A stretch of DNA of 64,000 bases from Prostheceraeus crozeri (lineage: Eukaryota; Platyhelminthes; Polycladida; Euryleptidae). Under the pieces are notes generated by a model that made no database searches, was not told where the DNA came from, and saw nothing but the letters and a program-made list of their open reading frames with translations. Positions 44,601-56,457 of the stretch are shown here, piece after piece (the stretch's first letter is position 1; every line of letters begins with the position of its first letter). The stretch spans positions 124,001 to 188,000 of the forward strand of contig CAJQUW010006362.1 in NCBI GenBank assembly GCA_907163375.1. The letters are read 5' to 3'. Both the position numbers and the translations under genes were made by a program.

Positions 44601-47600
44601 ATTTTATTTACCACTTCTGGTTAATCTTCTGACTGTCATTTGGATATTCATTTTTCGTTTCTATTTCTCGCTCATTTGGCCATTATATGTTCCATTAAGT
44701 ACATGCATCTAGCGTTTTAGAAATTAATTCAAGTGCTATCTAACAACTGTTACACAAGAGTCACAAGGAAAAACTTTAACCTTTAGACAACTTCTCATAC
44801 TATTGCATTACTTGAGCATTTGAATTAAACTTGAAATTTATAGCATTAATAAGCGAAATCAAATTAGGAAGAACTGTTAAGTAGATTTGTAAACATATCC
44901 CTGATTCAAGTATACATTTGTGTGCAAGGTCTTGAAGGTAATCAAATTATTTAAATTGATCAGTTTTTAGCTGCATTATAGGATCAATTTTTTCTCATTC
45001 AGACGTAAGGTATATTTGTATTCTAATTGTCACTCAATACACTTTTCAAGGGTCTGTGACGTACCGTTGTTCAAGAATTTTATTCAAGTGCCATCTTGAC
45101 CGAGAAGCTGCAATTTTTAGGTGCATTCTACCTGTTAATCACAGAGGCTTATGACACGTTTCAGCATGGTCACAGTTTCAGAGCATGTCACAGCATTACA
45201 TGGCTACACAATCATGAGATAAGCGATTGTGAAGATTATTTTGATGGGATGAGCTGGGAAGCAGATAACAGAGTGATAAATTCCGAAGCTGCACATGGCG
45301 GATGGATCAAAATGATCTTGCGGAATGGAGGTTTTCATTCAACCTTTCACTAAATTTTGAAAATCATTTTTGCCCATTTTGCCAAATAAATTATATATCC
45401 ATCTGTGAACTATTCTGTCCCATAAACTGTAGAAAAGCCATCGTTAAACACGCATAATCATATCGGAGGAGACCGTGTGCTTTGATAAACCTGCATGTCT
45501 GGAATTTCGACTAATTCTTCATCCGTTTCACTTTATTTTGCTCAACTTAGAACATACAAATAGCAATGTTAATAGAGAATTTCATTCCATAGACTGGCAC
45601 AGTCTTATGAGATAAGTCAAGACATCTGGCATCGTCATTAAGTCTTAAAGCGTCAACGCGTTACATGTGCAACACCTAGTGTGCAATGCATTAGCGCACG
45701 GACTTCTATAATAAGCAACCTGGACAGACAGCGAGAATTAGGGAAATACAAGGTTTGGCCGATGACTGAGATGAGAGCTGAATGCGATAATTTTGTTTTC
45801 CCTCCTTCATAATCAGAACAGTTTTCTTCTTGATTGTAAAATTAATCAGACACCATTAATCAGTCCGTGATTAGCGAGACACGAGATCCCATTTGGCGAG
45901 CATCACACATTGAGCCCTCTGGCCAAATTCCATTAAGCATGTGGAAGATTGATTAACGTAGTGGACTTTGTTCGCAGATTTAGAGGAGAACAGATAAACT
46001 GCTTTCCCTAATTCACGCTGACGGCGTTGAAGCCCGTCGATCGGTGTTTACTTTGATGACAATTTGCGATAAACAGGCAAGAAATGTATTGACCAGATGG
46101 GATGGTTTTGACAATTTGATGATTATGCTCATGTGTATGACATATATGTGTGTTAAGTCCATTTTGAGATAAATTGATGTCGACATCATTCAACAGCAAT
46201 TCTGTAGGGCAATTCTGTACTAACAAGACCCCTTACAACTCTACAAGAAACAACTTGTCGATGCCATGATACTGATCAACATTAGCCTGATTGATGTCAG
46301 CAACGTCGTAATAGCTGAAGCATTCGAGCGTGGAGACTCCACAATGTGACAATCATCACACGTACTTGGATAAATAATCTTAAGATATGACTTCACTATA
46401 CAATAATTTTAGAAGATATATCCACAGCATGTATAGGGTAGCCTACTACTATTTAACTATCTATTATCGATGCATGACTACACTAGTGACCAGTCCAGAC
46501 ACGTGGAATGACTTTTGTCTTCTAAATCAATGTGTGCCTCCTCCGTAAATAACTGTAACTGAGTGGAGACTATCCAAAATTGTGTGTAACGATGTTTCTC
46601 GTACATTTTTGACTATGCAGAGTGTATTTGAAGATGGTCAATGTATGTTGATTGAAATTAATTACATCTGTCAATAATTAAATGATAAAAGCTTAGCTCT
46701 TGACTCTTTCCACCACTCATGAACAGCCAGAGTTAAGACAGCTACAAACACATTTTGCTGCTGTAAGATCATCTTTGGAACTAGAAATCCACATTTAGTC
46801 TAGATACAAGTTGAGCATTTCAGGCACTTACTTACGCATTGTCTGAAATTTCGGAAGTTATTTGTAGCCTACATGTAATCAATTCAAATGAATTTCCTGA
46901 AAAGATCTCATTTCTCTTACAAATAATAATTTATCTTTACAGGTTAAGTTGCACAAAGATCATAATATCTTTGTCTCAAAGCTGAAGCTAGATAACGTCA
47001 ACCATGGAAGTGGGCAGTCTCTGGTCAGAGACTGCCTTACGATTGCATTCTCCCGTCAATTCATGGGAACCCATAGTGCGCATGGAATCGCCAGCAATGC
47101 CCATGCTAATGCCCCGGTAAAGCCGGCAATACCTCGGGATTTCGCAAATTCATTGATTAGTAAGTCTGGTCTGATGCCTATTTCAAAGCTTCGAAGAAAC
47201 ATGATCCATAAAAGAAATATAGCTGATTTCTGAAAGTTTTATGGACTATTTGTTGAGATGATAATCAGGAAATAGGTCATCATTTCCATGCAGTAAACTC
47301 AAGGGGCACCCTATACTCAACACCTTAATTAAGTGAAACAAAGTGAAAAGTCATTACTGAGGACATCATCCTGATGAAATGATCTCTTGAAAATATGACA
47401 TGTAGGGCCTGCGATCTCGATATCAAAATTTTTATCTTGTATTGTACAAATCAGTACGCTGTACTAAGTTAATCTTAGTAACTTAATTAGCTCTCTTAGA
47501 TTAAAAAAAGACAATCATTCATGTACGGATACCTAGCGTTCGACTTTATTTTAATGCGAAATGTATAGGGTAGGCCAGAAGAATAGCTATGTGTTTCCTT

Positions 47601-49737
47601 ATAATTTAAGGTATAAATCACTGCCTTGATGTTTATTATCCATTAGTTATGTGGGCAGATGAATTCTTCATGTGGTCACATGATTTTTTGTCATTATTTT
47701 GAAATTCAATCAAGAAGCGATACCCTTTTTTAAAAATTATGTGATCATTTATGTTAATTTATGTCAATTTTTTAAATTCTCTTCTTTTTTTAAATTCTCT
47801 TAAATTTTTCATTCTTCATTCTCGAAAGTGACTGCCACTGTTGGAAGCACAAGCACTTAGTCTTCACTCCTCTATGAGATTTAGTTAAATAATTTTGACA
47901 CAATGTCCTATCAAAGCTAAAGAAAGGTTCAAAAAGTTCGCAATGACTTACTTTTAGAATGTCGAGCTACATGTCATTTGTGATTCCTAGATAAAATAGT
48001 CTATTTTTTCAAATCAGGGCGTCGATGAGACCACTCGATTGCACCTCTATTCATGCATTTTCTTGGGCTCTGCAGGTCCATCTTTTGTCTCACTGCTCAA
48101 ATGGTGTGGGACATCTTTTGAAATTATGGTGTTATTTCAAAGTACAACTTAGTATTAAAGTCATAATAAAGTTTCAAAACATTATGAAAATAATCAGAAT
48201 TCATCTGACCATATAACTGATGGGTCATAAATCATTAAAGCAGTGAATGCTACCTTTTCATAAAGAAACATATTTAACGGTTGCTTCTGGCCCACTTTAT
48301 ACAACACATGCAATCATCTTTCGGTTTTACATTAAATTTGATTGAATAAATGAATGAAGAAAAGTCTGCCGCTATGCAATATCACTTATGACATCACTTA
48401 CAATATCACTCGCAATTATCATTATCATTCTTTCTCTGACTGACCTTTCAAATAAGCAAACGAGGGTCTATTCATAGAGATGGTTTTTCTTCTCTTGATA
48501 AGAATATAGGCCAAATTACATGATAGAGATCTGAGACCATGCACCGCCACCACAGCATTTTTGTCTGATATGAAATGTGAATTAATCATAGGCGCACATA
48601 CATGTAAGTTTTGACGGGGTTCAATTTGGTATTAAAATTAAAGTTAACAATAGTTTTTGAAGCTTGGCTCATGTTTACCTTATCTCCTCTCTGATGTTGC
48701 TAAAGAAGGCGACAAATTAGGAGCATAAACTCTATCAATTATAGAAATGATGCTTAATTCTGTAATTCCAGTGGCACCACAAGTTGCATTGCAAATGCTA
48801 GAAAAAACTAATAGCTATTTTCTAGTTGCATTGCATTCGAATTGCATAAAGACTTATAATATTCAATAGTTCTATGTAAATTCAAACAATAATAATTACT
48901 AAATACTCTTCAATTGGAATAGTTTGCATTATTTTTCATTCAGATGAAGTTAATCTATACAAAATGTTTATGTTCTGTCATTAACTTATTATTAATCGTA
49001 TATTTATCATTCATCTCTTGTCTGTTACAGGCCTAGTCCAACATCATCACCCGATGGAGCAGAGGGAAGTGTGGAAAATGATCTCCAAGAAACTTTACAG
49101 TGAATCAAAAATGCTAAAAAGACAAAATAATAGATAAAAAATCAATGGTTTTTTGTGAATAATGACGTTTTATGAATGATCATGAAATACGCTTCATAAT
49201 AATGCTCTATACATAATGTAGACTGGTTATTAGATTAACGTTTCTGAGATAGCTAAAATTATATTTCAAAAGTGAATTGTTCTTTGGGCAGGAGTTTCAC
49301 CGAAATATTAAAGGGCTTTAAAGAAAAATGCAAACGTCTCATGTACGTTTCAAGTTGATTATTGCCATTGTCTATGTCAACACTATTACACTCAGTAAAG
49401 CTAGCTTGATTATTGCTGATACTCGTGATCATATCAAACGTTACTATGCAACGGTGAAGTTAGAAAGCAATAATGGGACCTACCAAAAATACTGAATTCC
49501 CAATACAATAGGACAGGATTTCCCACAATTTGATAGGACAGGATTTCCCACAATTCTATGGGACAAACTGGTTCAATAGGCAATAGGAACCGATTTCCCT
49601 AAAATTCAATGAGACAAATCTTCCCAATAAAGCCATAGGATGGAGTTCCATAGCAATAGCACTGCTTGCTATAGGAAAGTTACAATAATTCCGTAGGAAG
49701 TGTCCTATAGGAGTGCCATAGATTTTGGTTAATCGGG
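41604..49737. mobile_element. 8.1-kb insertion with terminal inverted repeats, unclassified
   Basis: The ends are CCCGATTAACCAAATTGAGT and, inverted, CCCGATTAACCAAAATCTAT: 14 identical bases, then partial similarity through about 40 (GGTACTC/GGCACTC, TATGACA/TATAGGACA). The flanks are GTGGTAA and AATTCCG. The empty site in other R copies is GTGGTAATTCCG, so the target duplication is AA (2 bp). Near the right end lies a 2x direct repeat of AGGACAGGATTTCCCACAAT. The interior has no recognised transposase. It holds a GC-richer open block at 46942-47233, a (TA)n run at 42877-42893 and otherwise unique-looking AT-rich DNA. It is either a large transposon whose genes I cannot read, or one that carries captured host DNA. 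Confidence 0.7.
46942..47233 (+). other. Candidate exon, strand unresolved, inside the 8.1-kb insertion
   Basis: The forward frame is open from an acceptor-like TTTATCTTTACAG to a stop at 47233 (KLHKDHNIFVSKLKLDN to SKLRRNMIHKRNIADF). The reverse strand is also open from an acceptor-like ACTTTCAG and reads AIFLLWIMFLRSFEIGIRPD, then GIAGFTGALAWALLAIPCAL and WVPMN before a stop. That is a strongly membrane-like sequence. GC content is clearly higher than the surroundings. A perfect 11-bp inverted repeat, GGCAGTCTCTG/CAGAGACTGCC, lies at 47017-47040. I recognise neither product. Confidence 0.3.
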
Positions 49738-50395
49738 AATTCCGCATTTATTAAATCCCCAATGTGTAAACACTTCTTTCGATTTTATCGAATGAACTCA
49801 AGGTAGATACAGGTGGTATTGTCACCAAATGTAAGATATGCAAATTTTTGCAGTTTTGAGGAAACTACAACGGAATGTGATCATGATTGTAATCGAGAAG
49901 TAATTATGATATTTTGCAGATTCTCCGTGTCATGACAGTCTTGGAGAGGCAATGTTTGTTAAATTAGCAATTCGATAGGTTCTTATTACTTTCATGTTCA
50001 ACCTCAAGAGCATTTTCTTAAGCGTGATCATATCACAGGCAACCTGAAACTGGCAAAGCAAAATCACATAATCAAAGACAATGATTTCAATTAACTTTGA
50101 AAGATGTAAATGGGTCCACATTACTATTCAGATTCAAAAAATGAAACATGAATTTAGTGAATCATAAAATCATGCCTATGAAAATTGAATTGAAAACTTG
50201 AAATGTTAGCCAAGAAAGCACGAATAATATCACGACTTTTTTCAAGAAGACTTTCCCTTGATAATCAGCTTGATTTCCGCTTAGTTAGGGTGCTTATTAT
50301 CAAATTTTCATCCCTTTTGATATCCAACTTGTTGCATACTACTTATATATGAGAGTCATCTCGGTAGTATATAAATTGGCAAATTGTGACTCTTT
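49738..50395. mobile_element. hAT-like element R, copy C, main part (right end truncated)
   Basis: It continues copy C from 41603 and matches copies A and B base for base over most of its length, up to GACTCTTTTAAAACT. About 150 bp of the right end is missing where BEL/Pao pol sequence begins at 50396. Confidence 0.82.
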
Positions 50396-51095
50396 TAAAA
50401 CTCCCGTCACTTCTCCAGGAAGTCACTTCCACAAGCTCATCACTAGTACCTTTCTATTCCCGTACAATTGTTGAACGTCAGTACGCGCCAACGATTCATC
50501 TTGGAGTAAGAGGAACTGTATCTTTGATATCAAAAGAAGCACATGCAATAGGTCGCTTGTTAATTGCTGACTCGATATTAATCAAGATAGCTTCCAATTC
50601 GCGGAAAGACTGAACTGAGTTTCCTAAAGTTCGCCTAAGTGCACGCTTGACCAATCCTACCAAACGTTCATACAGCCCAACAAACCATGGAGCCTTAGGC
50701 GGAATAAATTCCCACTGTATAAATCGTAGCTGTTTGGCTGCCAATTTGAAACTTAACGCATTGTCAGAAAAATATATTCAGGCGTACTCTGGCGTGCAAA
50801 GAACCTGCGAAGAGCTAGCAGCAATGTTTGGGTTGTCATTTTGCATACCAATTCAAGATGAATAGCTCGCACAGTGAATGAAGCATGTCAAAATCAGGAA
50901 GTATGTTTTCTCATCGCTCTTTGTGATCAAGGGACCACCAAAATCTAATCCAGCGGACTGAAAAGGTTGTTGAACAACTGTACGTCTCAATGGTAAATCT
51001 TGCAATATATATTGACCGGCTCTCCAAAACCTACTAATGAAACTTACATATAAATTGTGAGATTTATATGAACAAGACATAAAATAAGACATAAT
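50396..51095 (-). mobile_element. BEL/Pao fossil, copy 2, integrase part
   Basis: The reverse-strand reading shows RFWRAGQYILQDLPLRRTVV and PFQSAGLDFGGPLITK, then FIQWEFIPPKAPWFVGLYER, the end of the BEL/Pao integrase (W.F.PP.aPwfGG..ERlv). It is broken and is colinear with the pol C-terminal domain at 41572-40322. R and then the 8.1-kb element were inserted between. Confidence 0.82.
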
Positions 51096-51361
51096 TCAGG
51101 AAAAGATGCACAATCACAACTAAAACTGATTCATTCACAAGAATACTAAGACTTGAGATAATGTTGATATTATTGAACATACATGTATTTCTATTCCTGA
51201 TTATTCGTGATAAATTCTAACATTATTGACGTATGATGTGTGTAATGATTTATGCACGGCCTTTTCTTTCGACTCTCATTGATTGTATATAGCCATTTTA
51301 TCATTGAGTCACTTATCACATATTTGTATTACGTTTTCCAAGTTGGAAATAAACGTTTTGA
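51096..51361. other. No recognised feature
   Basis: AT-rich spacer ending in a AATAAACG signal-like word just before the Gypsy fossil. It could be the 3' tail of an unrecognised retroelement. Confidence 0.3.
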
Positions 51362-52303
51362 CTATTGAAAGAATCAGAAGGCTTTCGATACATTTTCACA
51401 ATTATTGATCGCTTCACTCGTTTTAATGACGCAGTACCCATACCGGACGCTACAGCCAAATCTTGTGCAAAAGCTATTCTATTGTGGATATCTCGACATG
51501 GTGTGTGTGTGTGTGTGCTTACTACGTCAGATTGGGGAAGACAATTCGTCAGTGAATTATGGAAGGAGCTATGGAGATATCTCGGTGTAGAACATGTCGC
51601 CACATGTGCTTACATGCCTCAACAGACTGGTATAGTTGAAAGAACTCATTGATAGCTCAAAGTTCATTAACTGCAGTGACGGAGTGATTGGACTACAGCT
51701 CTTCCTTTCGTATTACTAGGAATGAGAGCATCATAAACTTGATCTTGGCACATTTTCAGCGCAGCCGGTGTTTGGAGAAGCTCTAAGATTGCCAGGAGAA
51801 TTTTTCGAATCATCTGATTGTATACCTACATTTGAAGTTCAAAAGGAATTGCAACGTACATTCAACGACATAAAAGCTGCTGATGCCTCATGGTACCGTA
51901 ATTCGGAAAATAGCAGCAGACGATCATTCATATTTTCGTCACTCAAAGATGCGGCACATGTTTTTATGCGACTTGATGCACATCGAAAACCTCTCCAACC
52001 CCACTATAGGCCTAAAGGACCATTCCGGATAATCAACCAATGCCAAAAGGCCTTCTTATTGGACGTCGATGGCAAAACGGATTTAGTTTCTATTGACCGA
52101 CTGAAGCCTGCTCATATTGAATCCGAAAATCAGTCGTGTATAATAGATCCTCAAAAACAACCTCTAAAGTTAATTATTTCTCGTTTCGGTTGTCCTTTGA
52201 GACAACCTGACCGATTGTTTTAATCGATACTGCGCATCTGAAGGGGGGGATTCTGTAGTGACCGATATTATTGGTACGCAATTATTGTTATGTTAATTAA
52301 TAT
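51362..52303 (+). mobile_element. Ty3/Gypsy fossil: integrase end of pol, purine tract, start of LTR
   Basis: The forward strand has the integrase core (FTIIDRFTRFNDAVPIPD; SDWGRQFVSELWKELW; YMPQQTGIVERTH) and the pol C-terminus (FGEALRLPGEFF, HVFMRLDAHRKPLQPHY, LVSIDRLKPAH). A purine tract, GAAGGGGGGGA, follows at about 52239-52249, and then TGTAGTGACCGATATT, a plausible LTR start. The element is broken and only this 3' third is present. The 1.8-kb inverted-repeat element at 52304 appears to be inserted in the LTR, which may resume at 54109. Confidence 0.8.
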
Positions 52304-52481
52304 AGGGTTTCCGACATTAATGTAGAAATATGCAGATCAAATGTAGATATATGCAGTATGAAATGTGGAAGCATAGGAATGGATGTGAACAAATGTAAAT
52401 ATAATAATATTTTCTTAATATATTATTATATTATATAAATATTATTAACATATAAATAATATAATAATTAAACAACAATGT

Positions 52482-52790
52482 GGCTTCTGTAATGTAGCTC
52501 ATGTGAAGTCGATCGAAAAGATAAAACAAATTTATCCAGCTTGATGCAAACATTATTTAAGCTAAAATACTGACGTCCACGGGATGACATCGCACACTTG
52601 ATTTCCCGTGGCTTGGACTCCTACTTCTGCAACCCCAAATGTCATGGTCCTTTACCCACAAGAAGGCAACAGACGAGATATTGCATATTTTAGCTTAAAC
52701 AATGTTTGTATCAAATTGGATAAATTTGTTTTATCTTTTCAATTCTCGACTTCATTAGCGCGATGCTTTAGCTACATTAGAGAAGCCGTG
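52482..52790. repeat. Long inverted repeat (hairpin)
   Basis: GGCTTCTGTAATGTAGCT and GATAAAACAAATTTATCC with TTTAAGCTAAAATA on the left return inverted at 52687-52790. The inner 54-bp arms differ at only a few positions. The loop of about 115 bp includes GACGTCCACGGGATGACATC. Confidence 0.8.
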
Positions 52791-53736
52791 TTAAATGGTA
52801 TGAGGGGGTAAATAATTATGAAAGGCGCCTTGAATGCCATTCTAATTTGTCATTGGTATCTAAATGATAGTCTCTGCAGTGATTGATGAGTATATATCAA
52901 TGCGTAGCTACATTTGATCTACATATTTCTACATTTGATCACATCCATTTCCATGCTTTCACATTTCATACTGCATATGTCTACATTTGATCACATCCAT
53001 TTCCATGCTTCCACATTTCATACTGCATATGTCTACATTTGATCTGAAATAATTATTTTCACGAAGATTAAAAAGTCAACTTTTCAGTGCGAGGAGCGAT
53101 CTCCTTGTCGAGAGAGCGCAGCGATCGAGACAATGATATCGATCAGAGTACAGAAAAGGACTTTTTGCTCGAGTGAAGGTAATTTATTTCTATGCATGCA
53201 TCTCCATCTGGAATGTGCTAGATATCCTAGCGTCCTACTTATCAGCCAAACTGTGACAGTAAGAAGTCTATGGCTATACTTTGAAATACATAATACACTA
53301 TTTCTATCCATGGACTAGGAGTAGACATAGGCCACTAAACATTGTACCTTGGTGTCCAGTATTCGCTACATTCTGTTAACCAAATAGCGACTTGAAAATG
53401 AAAAAAACCACAGAAATGATAATTAAGAAAATATCAGTTATAAATGATGCTGAGACCGAAGGAGTGAATTTTTTCGAATATTGTCAGCTATCTGACGGAA
53501 ATCCAAATTGCCGGTAATGTTGATAATTATGTTAATAATAAATCGTTGACCAATTTGATACTTTTTATTCTGTATTAGGTCGATGTAATTCAATTTAGCA
53601 TATTGTAATGCACCTATGTTTCAAATGCTAGATTTAGGCACTTGTCAAGGATATTCAACGTCATTACAATCAAAATAATACAGAGAGAAAATACTTTGCA
53701 GCACAAAAGCTGACGAACTGCAAAGCTTTCACAGAA

Positions 53737-53962
53737 AAGTTGACCAGGGACTGAAAAGTGCTGACCAAGGACTTAAAAGTTGACCAGGGACTGAAAAGTG
53801 CTGACCAAGGACTGAAAAGTGCTGACCAAGGACTGAAAAGTTGAACAGGGACTAAAAAGTGTTGACCAGGGACTGAAAAGTGCTGACCAAGGACTGAAAA
53901 GTGCTGACCAAGGACTGAAAAGTGCTGACCAAGGACTGAAAAGTTGAACAGGGACTAAAACG
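53737..53962. repeat. Minisatellite, about 11 units of 19-21 bp
   Basis: Variants of GACCAAGGACTGAAAAGTGCT alternate with GACCAGGGACTGAAAAGTT (two unit types, 21 and 19 bp). Short higher-order repetition is visible. It lies inside the 1.8-kb inverted-repeat element. Confidence 0.9.
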
Positions 53963-54390
53963 TAATGCTCATGCGCTCTGAGGGCTATGGTAATATCAAC
54001 TTTTCAACACATGCATTGAAATAATAATATTTCATTTGCAATATGTGATATCTAAATTGCATATTCTACATTTGATCTGCATATATCTGCATTAATGTCG
54101 GAAAACCTATATGCACTGTACACAGTTAGTTGTTGAACATAGACTTATGTGCATGCACCTGTGCATTTGAAAGTCAAATGGGCAAATCTCCTGACTGCCA
54201 AAGCTGCAGGATCATTGAGGAATCCCCGACAATGAATCTGCGTTTGGGTGATACGAGCTTTACCGGAAATTGAAGGATATCAATAGAGTTCATGATGACG
54301 TGATGACGAAAAATTCAATTCTGCTCACTGTGCGTCTTTGTAAAGATACTGCTCAGCGTTATGCAGTCTAAAGTCTACATTCTCCGGTAC

Positions 54391-54986
54391 TTGTAGGTTT
54401 TATCCCCCCCACTCCTTCAAAATTCGATAAATCATGTTATACTGAACTGATCGTTATGAAACTTGAGGAGTGTCTAGATATGGATATTTTCTCTCTACAA
54501 ACCAAATTTCATTCAAATCGGATATATAGTTACTGCGCTACAGTCGATGACGTAATTTAAGAAAGAACTACACGTTTATTCCAATAGCTATATTGTCTTG
54601 CAGAATGTATAATTCCGTGCGTTTGTAGAAATTCAACGGAAGTCTTCTCATCCTTGGAAATCGATGCCAGAGTCAACAAGTTCATCCTTGATCGAAGTGA
54701 CAATGAGACAGGTGCAGCGATCGTGTGTGTTGCCCCTAGGCAATGAGTCACATATATGTGCGTATATGCGCCGACGATCAAGGTCAACCATGAACAGTCA
54801 TTTTAGAGGATTGGCATATTCTACGTTATCGACTGTAGCGCAGCAACTATTTATCCGATTTAAATGAAATTTGGTTTGTAGAGAGAAAATATCCATAGCT
54901 AGACACTCCTCAAGTTTCATAGCGATCAGTTTAGTATAACATGATTTATCGAATTTTGAAGGAGTAAGGGGATAAAACCTACAATT
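54391..54986. mobile_element. MITE with about 160-bp inverted arms
   Basis: Left arm 54391-54557 starts TGTAGGTTTTATCCCCCCC. Right arm about 54815-54986 ends GGGGATAAAACCTACA. Both contain ACTCCTTCAAAATTCGATAA, CATGTTATACT and CGACTGTAGCGC. The 260-bp centre contains an unrelated sequence with no gene recognised. No clear target duplication. Confidence 0.75.
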
Positions 54987-56096
54987 ACCCATTCTCCTAC
55001 TTTTCCTTATTTTCCAGGCGAAAAGTGCAATGTAGCTTTGATTTTCCGGGAGAAAAGCATTTGTAAATTTGAAAGTTTTTGAATCTTTATTATGTTTGCA
55101 CTTGCATCTCTGCTGAGATTAAGACCGATTTGAAGATTTAAACTGTGGCGTCTAGGAGAATCTATTGTCTTCTTCCAGAAAATTAAGTAACAACGGCTTT
55201 CTGATATGCTATTACCGGTCAGCATCTAGACCGGTTAGGTTGTCCGGAAAAAGAATATCGCAACACCGACTTAAAAGCGTCAACGGTAGCATCACCAGCA
55301 AAGAAATGAAGAATGCAAGTAAACTTTTGAAAGCATATTCTAGGTAGATACAAACAAGGAAATTTATCTTTCTCCATCATATGCAGTTTTAAAGATCTTC
55401 ATGTTTTCAGTTTCTGTCTGAGCAATGGCATATTTCAGAAGCTATCGTGACTGTCACGATAGGCACATCAACACTAGTATATCGGTGATTGATTTTTATT
55501 GCTTATTTATAATCATTAGAACAAAGTTTCCATCTTGTCAAAGTCACTAGGACCGTTTGTAGCCGCAAGAACTTTCAATCCCTGATGTTATGAGGTCTGC
55601 TGACAATTTAGAATGAAGTCAAGAAAAGAACAAATCCAATTACTTCAAGAGTTTTTCTGAAATATTATTTCAGGTGGTATCGTTGAAAAAAAGTTTCGCA
55701 CACATGTGCTTCATTTTATAAATCAATTTCCATTTTATCATTCTGAAAATCGCAGTAGCTGAGTGTGCTCCACTGTCAATTTCATGTGGAATATATCTAT
55801 GTAAACAGTTGTCTGAATTTATCAAGTGCACTTAAGTTGTAAAGGAACAGATGTTAAACCAGGTCAAGTTCGAGCAGAAGTTTTGTCAGGATTGTTATAA
55901 CAATTAAATAAAAACTTTGCTCTTCCATATCGACCATTGAAACAAGAACAAACCTCAACAACTTTTCAAATCATTAACTCAGCCAGTATTTTATCAATAG
56001 AATTCTAATCTTGCTTTGAGGTTTCTTAAATCTCGATCAAATAGCGATAGAGAAGAGAACTTTGAGAATAGAATTGGAAGAGATCAGTGCATGCTC
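54987..56096. other. No recognised gene
   Basis: AT-rich. A short segment TATCGTGACTGTCACGATAG at about 55443 is a small palindrome. Nothing else is supported. Confidence 0.4.
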
Positions 56097-56180
56097 ACTA
56101 GACAACATGCCACGCTCATTTTATGCGTGGTTTTGCCGTAGTGTACACGTAGTTGCACACGACCCTAAACATCATGCGGC
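56097..56180. mobile_element. End fragment of the EnSpm/CACTA-type MITE
   Basis: CACTAGACAACATGCCACGC, with GCGTGG words and ACACGACCCTAAACATC, matches one end of the MITEs at 8000 and 15675, more diverged and truncated. Confidence 0.6.
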
Positions 56181-56392
56181 AACGCTCACAAAGTAAGTTT
56201 ATATTTCACAGTGCTATAATCTCTATGATTATTGCTTCCATAATATAGTTTATGCTTTCCAAAGTGTGCATAAATTTCAAAGAGTGCAATAAACAGTCTT
56301 TCTTGCAATTCCTTCATTGAAATACATTAGCACATAGAAAGTTTTTCATCCTCTACAACGAAAATCATGCATAGAATTTGCATAGAAATGCA

Positions 56393-56457
56393 TGTACAAT
56401 GATATGATGACAGCTATGTTTTGAGGGCGTCAATGGCAAATTAGAGGGCCGCGTTAG
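56393..56457. repeat. Half of the foldback hairpin element seen at 10.7-11.1 kb
   Basis: ATGATATGATGACAGCTATG, then GAGGGCGTCAATGGCAAATT and AGAGGGCCGCGTTAG, match the reverse complement of 10893-10943. It stops at the hairpin centre, where R copy D begins. Confidence 0.75.

Larger units (their letters stand above)
52304..54108. mobile_element. 1.8-kb non-autonomous element with 50-bp inverted ends, internal hairpin and minisatellite
   Basis: The left end AGGGTTTCCGACATTAATGT and the inverted right end AGGTTTTCCGACATTAATGC stay similar for about 50 bp (GATCAAATGTAGA...). ATAT flanks both sides. Inside are a long hairpin (52482-52571 with 52687-52790), inverted copies of ATGAAATGTGGAAGCATAG (one at 52354, two in tandem at 52932-53040), an SOS-like GCGAGGAGCGATCTCCTTGTC palindrome at 53086, and a minisatellite. 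No transposase was found. The TSD of about 4 bp is ambiguous because the flanks are themselves TA-rich. Confidence 0.72.

Noticed and set aside
53086-53130. Bacterial-like GAGCGATCTCCTTGTCGAGA palindrome as a sign of contamination
   Set aside because: The flanking DNA is typical of the rest of the window and the palindrome lies inside a eukaryotic inverted-repeat element.
53737-53962. CRISPR-like short repeats
   Set aside because: Contiguous 19-21-bp units without spacers make this a minisatellite.
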